From Comamonadaceae bacterium (GTDB lineage Bacteria > Pseudomonadota > Gammaproteobacteria > Burkholderiales > Burkholderiaceae_C): 7,681 nucleotides of DNA. The notes under the pieces are model-generated. The model searched no databases and had not been told where the DNA came from. It saw nothing but the letters and a program-made list of their open reading frames with translations. Below are positions 1 through 5,430 of the stretch, in pieces (positions within the stretch are counted from its first letter, which is position 1; each line of letters opens with the position of its first letter). The stretch covers positions 1 through 7,681 of the forward strand of contig CANGMW010000122.1 in NCBI GenBank assembly GCA_947454695.1. Direction: 5' to 3'. Made by a program: the position numbers and the translations under genes.

Positions 1-1
1 C

Positions 2-1303
2 AAGGTCACGCACGCGCTCTACAAATTAGGGATGCGGCCTGGCCAATTGGCCTTGGTTCATCAGCTCAATCCCTACTTTCATATTCTTTTACTTCTGGCC
101 TGTGAGGACTTGCGGGTAGCCACTGCGAGCCTACCCTCGCTCAGGGGGACTGTGTTGCTCGACAAGGCCGATCTCTTGCTGAGCGGCTCTCAAGCGCCCG
201 ATGCGCCACTTCCCATGCATCTTGTTGATGAATCATGGTTCTCAAGGGTCTTGGCTGTTCCGACACATAAGAACCTCCCCAAGTTGGTCCCGCCTAAGGA
301 ACTGACTGACATCTTGCGCATCACACGTTCATCGGGAACGACGGGGCAACCCAAGATGATTCGTCTGAACCGCACGCAGTTTGAGTACTCCGTACACGGT
401 CAAATTGACGACAAAAAATTAAAAAAGGATTCCGTTTTTTTAATCGCTTACGGTTTGGAAATCATGAGCATTTGGGGTCAAGTCTGCGCTTGTTTGCGTT
501 TAGGCGCGACCCTGGTCTGGGGCGAATTATTTTCATTGGCCACCCAATACCGTCTAACCCATTTGTGGCTGTTGCCGGTGGATCTGAGCAACATGCTTAA
601 AAATCCTGCCAAGGAGACACGTCAGTTTTCCGGAATGACCATTTTCACCGCCGGCGCACCCGTTGCGGGAGCGATGCGCGCCAAGGCTCGCGCCTTGTGG
701 GGTGTTGATGTGGTCAACTGGTACGGCGCGAATGAAGTCAGTGCCATTTGCAGGTTGGACGGCACCCAATGTGGCATTCTCAAACCCGGACTAGAAGTAA
801 AGATCGTTGATGACGCTGGCGTGCCTGTAGATGTCGGCATTGAAGGCACATTGGCGTTTCGAAGCCCCGGCATGATTGATACGTATTGGGATCAACCGGA
901 TTACACAAAAAAGTCCTTTCAAGACGGGTGGTTCTATCCAGGCGATAGGGGCAAGCTCCTGAAGCCTCGAGTTCTACAGCACTTGGGAAGACAAGATGAA
1001 ATGCTTAATTTTGGTGGCATCAAACAGTCTCCAGAGCATATTGAAAAAGTTTTTTTGAGCTTAACCAATGTCATGGATGCTGGGGCAACCACCATGACCC
1101 GGCAAGATGGCGTTGACGTTTTATTGGTCGCGGTTGTATTGAGCGATCTATCAGACCTACCCTACGTTAAGCGCGATGCTCAGTCGCGACTTTTGTCGCT
1201 TGCAAAGCAAATGCACATCATTGCCTGCGATGAGCTTCCTCGCACGGCCAACGGAAAACTAAAGCGATTGGCTATTCGCGACCTGGCAAAAGACTTGACA
1301 TGA
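2..1303 (+). CDS. AMP-binding adenylate-forming enzyme (acyl-CoA synthetase/ligase-like), 5' end outside window
   Basis: This is an ANL-superfamily enzyme that would activate a carboxylic acid as an acyl-AMP and pass it to CoA or a carrier protein; the substrate is unknown. The P-loop-like motif SSGTTGQPK is at 329-355. The A5-type motif YGANEVS is at 722-742, with Asn where the family usually has Thr. GWFYPGD and the hinge-type segment GRQDEMLNFGG follow, and PRTANGKLKR at 1238-1267 carries the usual catalytic lysine (codon 1256). An internal ATG at 32 is not the likely start: the frame is open to the window edge, and the residues before it (THALYKLG, leading into MRPGQLALV) match the N-terminal part of the family. 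About 60-90 residues are probably missing. No carrier, condensation or membrane domain is visible. The stop overlaps the next start by ATGA, which suggests translational coupling. The gene is AT-rich in places (about 37% G+C at 421-480 and at 1021-1080), unlike its neighbours, which suggests transfer. I am sure of the superfamily but not of the substrate. Confidence 0.9.
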   Translation, partial: KVTHALYKLGMRPGQLALVHQLNPYFHILLLLACEDLRVATASLPSLRGTVLLDKADLLLSGSQAPDAPLPMHLVDESWFSRVLAVPTHKNLPKLVPPKELTDILRITRSSGTTGQPKMIRLNRTQFEYSVHGQIDDKKLKKDSVFLIAYGLEIMSIWGQVCACLRLGATLVWGELFSLATQYRLTHLWLLPVDLSNMLKNPAKETRQFSGMTIFTAGAPVAGAMRAKARALWGVDVVNWYGANEVSAICRLDGTQCGILKPGLEVKIVDDAGVPVDVGIEGTLAFRSPGMIDTYWDQPDYTKKSFQDGWFYPGDRGKLLKPRVLQHLGRQDEMLNFGGIKQSPEHIEKVFLSLTNVMDAGATTMTRQDGVDVLLVAVVLSDLSDLPYVKRDAQSRLLSLAKQMHIIACDELPRTANGKLKRLAIRDLAKDLT

Positions 1304-2112
1304 AGCCGCTGTACGCATGGTTAGTTCAGCCTTTTTCGATCACCATGCTGGTCCTGATCGCGGTGGCGCTGTTTTTCTTCGTCTTCACCCGAGGTGCTTT
1401 GTTGTGGCGACAGCTCACGGCTTCAGATGCGCATCCCCAAAGCCACATCTACCCGATTTATTCGGACATGTGGCTGATCAAGCTGGTGGATTTCCAGCCC
1501 ATCATCTCTGCCATTTTGCTGTTCCAGTACCCCCGCCTGGTGTCGCAACTCGTGGCGCACATCCGGCAGACCGATTTGCGCGGCAAACAAGTGCTCATCA
1601 CCTCCTGTGCTTTCGGCAACGTCATTCCCCGCGTGGTGAAAGCGGCGATACAAGCCGGCGCGCGCGAAGTGTTGGTGACGGACCTGGTGCGCAATGAACT
1701 GACGAACGCACAAAGCAAACTTCTAATTTACGGCGACCGCGTGAAATACTTGCAAGACAACGCCACTGCCCTGCAGTTACCCGACGCGTCGGTTCAGGTC
1801 AATGTGATGTTTTTTCTTTTGCATGAGCTGCCGCATCCGCTCAAACTGCAAGCACTGCGGGAAGCCAGCCGCGTGCTGGCACCGGGGGGAGACTTGTTGA
1901 TCGCCGAATTTCACCGCCCGTGCGTGCTGCTTTTGCGTGCGCTGAGCTGGCTGTATTTCACCGTGTTTGAAACCTACGGTCTGGCGCTTTGGGGCGCCTA
2001 CGATCCGCAGTTGTGCCTCCAAAAAATTTCCTCTTGGCAATTCAAGCGACAAACCTGTTGTTTCGGAAACTATCAAACGCTCATCGCCACTAAAACATTG
2101 ACCCATTCTTGA
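1300..2112 (+). CDS. RquA-like class I SAM-dependent methyltransferase-fold protein with N-terminal membrane anchor
   Basis: This 270-residue protein has one strong hydrophobic segment at about residues 12-33, a linker, and a Rossmann-type SAM-binding domain from about residue 93. Several stretches recall RquA, the protein that makes rhodoquinone from ubiquinone. These are VLITSCAFGNVIPR (98-111) in place of a normal glycine-rich motif I, a VTDLVRNELTNAQSKL stretch (126-141), FFLLHELP (171-178), RVLAPGGDLLIAEFHRP (191-207), the hydrophobic stretch at 208-222, and a C-terminal FKRQTCCFGNYQ (248-259). RquA is known to use SAM as an amino donor rather than a methyl donor. Whether this protein does that, or methylates something, cannot be told from sequence. 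The N-terminal helix looks like an addition compared with the RquA I remember (about 230 residues). The start overlaps the ligase stop by four bases and has no good ribosome site of its own, so translation is probably coupled. The alternative is a generic membrane-associated methyltransferase of a biosynthetic cluster. The family comparison is from memory, without alignment. Confidence 0.75.
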   Translation: MKPLYAWLVQPFSITMLVLIAVALFFFVFTRGALLWRQLTASDAHPQSHIYPIYSDMWLIKLVDFQPIISAILLFQYPRLVSQLVAHIRQTDLRGKQVLITSCAFGNVIPRVVKAAIQAGAREVLVTDLVRNELTNAQSKLLIYGDRVKYLQDNATALQLPDASVQVNVMFFLLHELPHPLKLQALREASRVLAPGGDLLIAEFHRPCVLLLRALSWLYFTVFETYGLALWGAYDPQLCLQKISSWQFKRQTCCFGNYQTLIATKTLTHS

Positions 2113-2114
2113 TG

Positions 2115-2121
2115 AAGGGAG
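2115..2121 (+). promoter_or_regulatory. Ribosome binding site deciding the lipoprotein start
   Basis: AAGGGAG lies five bases before the ATG at 2127. The possible earlier starts TTG 2109 and ATG 2112 overlap the methyltransferase stop and lack such a site, so 2127 is preferred. From 2127 the protein also begins with a clean lipoprotein signal. Confidence 0.65.
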
Positions 2122-2126
2122 CCCCC

Positions 2127-2576
2127 ATGCTGTTGAACACCATAACCCGATGCCTGCTGCTAAGTCTGGTCCTTCTCAGCGCGTGCGCACAGACGGGTCC
2201 GCGCAGCCCCCATGCCCGCCCGGTGCTTTACCCCAACGCCACACTCAAACACGTGGGCGAGGCCAAAGCGCAGGACGATATGGCAGGCTGCATGGCCTCA
2301 GCCAACGCAGCGGGCCTGAGCCCGGAAGAAAAAAATAACGAGGTCGCCCACGGTGCGGCCAAAGGTGCGGCGGTGGGTGGCACGGTCGGGGCAGTAGGCG
2401 CTTTGGTGAACGGCCGCCTTGAAAAATCCTTGGAGCAAGGCGTTAAAGGCGCTGTCGTTGGCGGGGCAGTCGGTGCCGTCGCCAGTTCCTTCCATGAACG
2501 ACCCAATATGACCTTTCGCCACTTTGTCCAGCGTTGCCTCGCAGACAAAGGCTATGAAGTCATCGGCTGGAACTGA
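2127..2576 (+). CDS. Small glycine-zipper lipoprotein
   Basis: This is a 149-residue exported lipoprotein of unknown function. Residues 1-20 are a lipoprotein signal: a hydrophobic core ending in the lipobox LSAC, with Cys20 as the lipidated residue. Two glycine/alanine-rich zipper blocks follow, about residues 76-92 (GAAKGAAVGGTVGAVGA) and 106-119 (VKGAVVGGAVGAVA), separated by a short charged stretch. Such blocks usually form membrane-associated helical hairpins. The C-terminal FVQRCLADKGYEV (133-145) is a common ending for small zipper proteins. Cys55 and Cys137 could form a disulfide in the periplasm. The start at 2127 is chosen over 2109/2112 because of AAGGGAG just upstream. The gene follows the methyltransferase by 14 bases and is likely cotranscribed, although it could be an unrelated envelope gene. 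Asp21 is absent, so retention in the inner membrane is not indicated and the outer membrane is more likely. Confidence 0.85.
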   Translation: MLLNTITRCLLLSLVLLSACAQTGPRSPHARPVLYPNATLKHVGEAKAQDDMAGCMASANAAGLSPEEKNNEVAHGAAKGAAVGGTVGAVGALVNGRLEKSLEQGVKGAVVGGAVGAVASSFHERPNMTFRHFVQRCLADKGYEVIGWN

Positions 2577-2589
2577 AGCCCACAGGGCT
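2577..2589. other. Short inverted repeat between convergent genes
   Basis: AGCCC-ACA-GGGCT forms a five-pair stem with a three-base loop in the 18-base gap between the lipoprotein gene and the convergent MOSC gene. A competing outer pairing is GAAGC (2575-2579) with GCTTC (2592-2596). Neither strand shows a T-run after the stem, so it is not a standard intrinsic terminator. It may be a weak bidirectional transcript end or chance. Confidence 0.3.
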
Positions 2590-2594
2590 GCGCT

Positions 2595-3536
2595 TCATTC
2601 GAAACTGTAGTCGGCTTTAACCGTTTGGCCGACACGCAGCGTCAGCCCTTGACCAGACACCACCACGGCATTCATGCCAAAAGTCACCGCCCCCTTCATG
2701 CGGGAGTTTTGACGGTAAGACTGCAGGGTGTCGCCCACCACCGGACTGCTCAGTCCGGTCTGGGGGTCAATGTTGGGAATGGGACAGCGTGCGCAGGGCT
2801 TCACCGCCCTCAGGACCACCGGGCCTTGATCGGTCTGAAAGTGCATATCGGATACACGGTCTTCGTCCTGAGCGTTAAGTCCCTCGAGCACGATATTGGG
2901 TCGAAAGCGCGCCAAGTTCACCGCCTCATGGCCATTGGTCTGCAAGCGGGCGTTGAGTTCATCTAAAGACGCCTGACTCATCAGCAAGATCGGGAAACCA
3001 TCGCTGAACTGGTTAGGCGCGTCCACCTCATGCGTCCATTTTTTGCTCGACAAGCGCTGGTGCTCGGGATCAAAACGCACGAGCCGGTAGGGCTGACCCG
3101 TGGACGAAGGCAAGCCTTGGTCGTTGAGCGATAAAAAGTCGGTGAACCACTGCGCGGCAATGTCACCCATGTCGTAGGCGGCGACCTCGTCGTCCCAAAC
3201 ACGCACACGCACCGGCTCTTCGACCGTATCCAGTGCAAGATGCAGCGCCAGCATGCCCGGCGCGCGCAACACCACTTCGCCGCGTTTGAGGGCAGGCTGC
3301 ACCAAGGCCAGCCGTGGCATCTCGCGCTGGGTCACAAATTGGCCCTGCGCATCCACCACCATCCAGGCCCGATCCAAATCGAGCCCGGCGGGTGTGAGTT
3401 CCACTGCTGTCAACTCAATCCCCGCGCACGACTTGACCGGATAGACCACCAGGCGCGCAATGCGACCCTGCACGCCACTGACAGTTTCAGACGCAACGCT
3501 CACGGTGACACCTTTTTCAAAATTCGACCCTCGCAT
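2595..3536 (-). CDS. MOSC domain-containing protein (YcbX-like)
   Basis: This 313-residue protein has the two-part layout of the YcbX/mARC-type family: an N-terminal MOSC beta-barrel domain (about residues 23-135, with RLVVYPVKSCAGI and DRAWMVVDAQGQFVTQRE) and a catalytic MOSC domain (about 165-308). The key segment is KPCARCPIPNIDPQTG (246-261). Cys248 in KPCxRC is the position that binds the molybdenum cofactor in this family, and FRPN (211-214) is also typical. The family handles Moco and reduces N-hydroxylated bases and other N-oxygenated compounds, usually with a separate redox partner. No fused ferredoxin domain is present here, whereas E. coli YcbX has a C-terminal one, so an outside electron donor is needed. 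The ATG at 3536 is supported by AGAAGGA eight bases upstream. The gene is divergent from the FAD monooxygenase, with 26 bases between start codons, and convergent with the lipoprotein gene. It is probably cytoplasmic, since no signal peptide is seen. The physiological substrate is unknown. Confidence 0.92.
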   Translation of the reverse strand: MRGSNFEKGVTVSVASETVSGVQGRIARLVVYPVKSCAGIELTAVELTPAGLDLDRAWMVVDAQGQFVTQREMPRLALVQPALKRGEVVLRAPGMLALHLALDTVEEPVRVRVWDDEVAAYDMGDIAAQWFTDFLSLNDQGLPSSTGQPYRLVRFDPEHQRLSSKKWTHEVDAPNQFSDGFPILLMSQASLDELNARLQTNGHEAVNLARFRPNIVLEGLNAQDEDRVSDMHFQTDQGPVVLRAVKPCARCPIPNIDPQTGLSSPVVGDTLQSYRQNSRMKGAVTFGMNAVVVSGQGLTLRVGQTVKADYSFE

Positions 3537-3544
3537 TGTGCCCG

Positions 3545-3551
3545 TCCTTCT
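3545..3551 (-). promoter_or_regulatory. Ribosome binding site of the MOSC gene
   Basis: On the minus strand this reads AGAAGGA, eight bases before the ATG at 3536. It supports that start over internal alternatives. It shares one base pair with the TACAAT element read on the other strand. Confidence 0.65.
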
Positions 3552-3556
3552 ACAAT
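3551..3556 (+). promoter_or_regulatory. Possible -10 element of the FAD monooxygenase operon
   Basis: TACAAT differs from the sigma-70 -10 consensus at one position. It ends six bases before the ATG at 3563, so transcription would start at or next to the start codon and give a leaderless or nearly leaderless message. I find no convincing -35 box at 16-18 bases spacing, so this rests on the -10 alone. Confidence 0.4.
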
Positions 3557-3562
3557 AAGGTC

Positions 3563-4675
3563 ATGGCACTTCCACTGGATGTTTGTATTCGCGGCGACGG
3601 CATTGTGGGCCGCACACTGGCGCTTTTGCTGGCCCGTGAACGTCTTCGCGTGGGCCTGGTCATGCCCGAACCCACCCCCGCCGCCCAGCCCGATGTGCGC
3701 GCCTACGCGCTGAACCAGGCCTCCAAAGACCTGCTGACCTCAGTACGTTGCTGGCCGGACAGTGTGTCGGCCACGCCCATCCTGCGCATGGAAGTGGCCG
3801 ACCAAGCAGGCGGTGCCATTCAATTTGACGCCACAAGCTTGGGCACCGACGCCCTGACCTGGATCGTGGATGTTCCCGTGCTGCAGGCCCAGCTGGCGGA
3901 TGCGGTGCGCTTTCAGCCCCAGATTGAACTGCTGAACGCGCCCGTGAAGGCCACGCTCACCGTCGTGTGCGAAGGTCGTGCCAGCCGTACCCGTGCGGAA
4001 TTTGGCGTGGACTTTGAGGTCGCACCTTATGGACAGCACGCTTTGGCCACGCGGGTTCACTGCGAAAAACCGCACGCGCAAGTGGCCCGGCAATGGTTTT
4101 CAAAGGTCGAGGTGCTGGCGTTTTTGCCACTGGATGGCGCCAGCGGTCACACCGTGGCCGTGGTGTGGTCCGTATCGCCCGAGCAAGCCAAGACGCTGCA
4201 AGCGGCCAGCGAGGCTGAATTCTGTGACGCGCTGCAAACCGCCAGCCACCACAGCCTGGGTTCGCTCACCCTGATGGGCGAACGTGCTGAGTGGCCTCTG
4301 CAAAGCGCGCAAGCACGGCAATGGACCGGGAGCAACGACAGCGGCGCATGGGCTTTGGCCGGAGACGCCGCCCACAATGTGCATCCGCTGGCTGGACAAG
4401 GCTTGAACTTAGGCTTGGCGGATGTGGCGGAATTGGCGGATCAATTGCAGCAGCGAGACTATTGGCGCAGTGTGGGGGACCCGCAAGTGCTGCGCCGCTA
4501 CGAACGTGCCCGCAAAGCCGGCATGTTGGCGATGGCCCGTGGTGGGGACAGCCTGCATTGGCTGTTTTCCCAGCAAACCGGCATGTGGCCGCAGCTGCGT
4601 CGCTGGGGCATGAACCGGATGAACGAGGCGACCCCGCTCAAACGATGGCTGGCACGCCAGGCCATGGACATTTAA
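3563..4675 (+). CDS. UbiH/Coq6-family FAD-dependent monooxygenase
   Basis: This 370-residue flavoprotein hydroxylase probably adds a hydroxyl group to the ring of a ubiquinone precursor at the inner membrane. The N-terminal dinucleotide-binding motif is GDGIVG (residues 11-16). RAYAL (46-50) matches the family's conserved Arg segment. The second FAD motif, GDAAHNVHPLAGQG (267-280) followed by LNLGLADV, is the UbiH/COQ6 signature. The length is slightly below the usual 390-400. The ATG at 3563 places the FAD motif at the usual distance from the N-terminus. A TTG at 3536 would add nine unlikely residues. AAGG sits only two bases before this ATG, too close for normal ribosome binding, whereas TACAAT just upstream suggests a leaderless start. 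Which ring position it hydroxylates (UbiH, UbiF, UbiI, UbiL or UbiM type) cannot be told here. It heads a probable operon with dsbC and the M61 peptidase and is divergent from the MOSC gene. Confidence 0.9.
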   Translation: MALPLDVCIRGDGIVGRTLALLLARERLRVGLVMPEPTPAAQPDVRAYALNQASKDLLTSVRCWPDSVSATPILRMEVADQAGGAIQFDATSLGTDALTWIVDVPVLQAQLADAVRFQPQIELLNAPVKATLTVVCEGRASRTRAEFGVDFEVAPYGQHALATRVHCEKPHAQVARQWFSKVEVLAFLPLDGASGHTVAVVWSVSPEQAKTLQAASEAEFCDALQTASHHSLGSLTLMGERAEWPLQSAQARQWTGSNDSGAWALAGDAAHNVHPLAGQGLNLGLADVAELADQLQQRDYWRSVGDPQVLRRYERARKAGMLAMARGGDSLHWLFSQQTGMWPQLRRWGMNRMNEATPLKRWLARQAMDI

Positions 4676-4691
4676 ACCACGGCACGAAATC

Positions 4692-4696
4692 AAGGA
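4692..4696 (+). promoter_or_regulatory. Ribosome binding site of dsbC
   Basis: AAGGA lies six bases before the ATG at 4703 and fits the start chosen from the signal peptide. Confidence 0.6.
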
Positions 4697-4702
4697 CACC
4701 TC

Positions 4703-5413
4703 ATGTCAACACGTCTGTCTTTTCTGGTCCTGCTTTTGCTCACGCTCGGCGCCACTGCTCAGGCTCAGGAAGCAACGATTCGCAAAAACCTGGGCGAACG
4801 TTTATCGCAGATGCAAAAAATCGATGAGGTGATCGAATCCCCCATCGCCGGTTTGTACGAAGTGCGCGTGAACCAGACAGAAATTTATTACACCGATGCG
4901 CAAGGCAATTACCTGATCGAGGGCAATCTGCTGGACACGCGCGAGCGGCGCAACCTGACCGAGGAACGCATCAACAAACTCAGCGCGCTGAACTTTGACG
5001 CCCTGCCGCTTAAAGATGCGTTTGTGATCGTGCGCGGCAACGGCAAACGCAAACTGGCTGTGTTTGAAGACCCCAACTGCGGCTATTGCAAACGCTTCGA
5101 GCGCGATCTGGACAAAATCACCAACGTCACGGTCTACACGTTTTTGTACCCGATCCTGAGTGCCGATTCCGGCGTGAAATCGAAAAACATCTGGTGCGCC
5201 AAAGACAAGGGGAAAGTCTGGCAAGACTGGATGCTCAAAGAACAATCGCCACCGAACATCACCTGTGATGTCAGTGCACTTTCGCGCAATCTGGAGCTGG
5301 GTCGTAAATACAAAATCACCGGCACGCCGACCCTGATTTTTGCGGATGGCACACGCGTTCCCGGCGCCATCAACACAACGCAAATTGAAAAATACCTGAA
5401 CAGCGCCCACTGA
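4703..5413 (+). CDS. dsbC: DsbC-type periplasmic thiol:disulfide interchange protein
   Basis: This 236-residue disulfide isomerase of the periplasm corrects wrongly paired cysteines in secreted proteins and is normally kept reduced by DsbD. Residues 1-21 are a Sec signal peptide, probably cut after AQA (19-21). Residues about 25-95 form the N-terminal dimerisation domain, including a TDAQGNYLIEGNLLD stretch typical of DsbC. The thioredoxin-like domain carries the active site CGYC (126-129), the cis-proline in GTPT (Pro209), and a second cysteine pair, Cys165 and Cys188, matching the structural disulfide of DsbC. The length is close to E. coli DsbC (236 with signal). It begins 27 bases after the monooxygenase stop and ends 17 bases before the peptidase start, so it is probably cotranscribed with both. 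No defect is seen. The related DsbG is less likely because the active site is CGYC, as in DsbC, rather than CPYC. Confidence 0.93.
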   Translation: MSTRLSFLVLLLLTLGATAQAQEATIRKNLGERLSQMQKIDEVIESPIAGLYEVRVNQTEIYYTDAQGNYLIEGNLLDTRERRNLTEERINKLSALNFDALPLKDAFVIVRGNGKRKLAVFEDPNCGYCKRFERDLDKITNVTVYTFLYPILSADSGVKSKNIWCAKDKGKVWQDWMLKEQSPPNITCDVSALSRNLELGRKYKITGTPTLIFADGTRVPGAINTTQIEKYLNSAH

Positions 5414-5430
5414 ATCCGGCTCAACCTGCC

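Noticed and set aside
421..427. A AAA AAG slippery heptamer in the ligase frame, like the dnaX -1 frameshift site
   Set aside because: The heptamer is in the right phase, but I see no upstream Shine-Dalgarno-like stimulator or clear downstream hairpin. The zero-frame product is a complete ligase with its catalytic lysine, and the region is simply A-rich.
421..441. A-run, GGATTCC, T-run resembling an intrinsic terminator
   Set aside because: The palindrome leaves almost no loop, the stem is A-T pairs around a three-pair G-C core, and it lies within the ligase coding sequence with conserved motifs on both sides.
32..1303. Ligase starting at the ATG at 32
   Set aside because: The frame is open to the window edge, and the residues before the ATG belong to the conserved N-terminal region, so the gene starts outside the window.
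3536..3562. TTG start at 3536 for the FAD monooxygenase
   Set aside because: No ribosome site precedes it, the nine extra residues are unlike the family, and the ATG at 3563 places the FAD-binding motif correctly.
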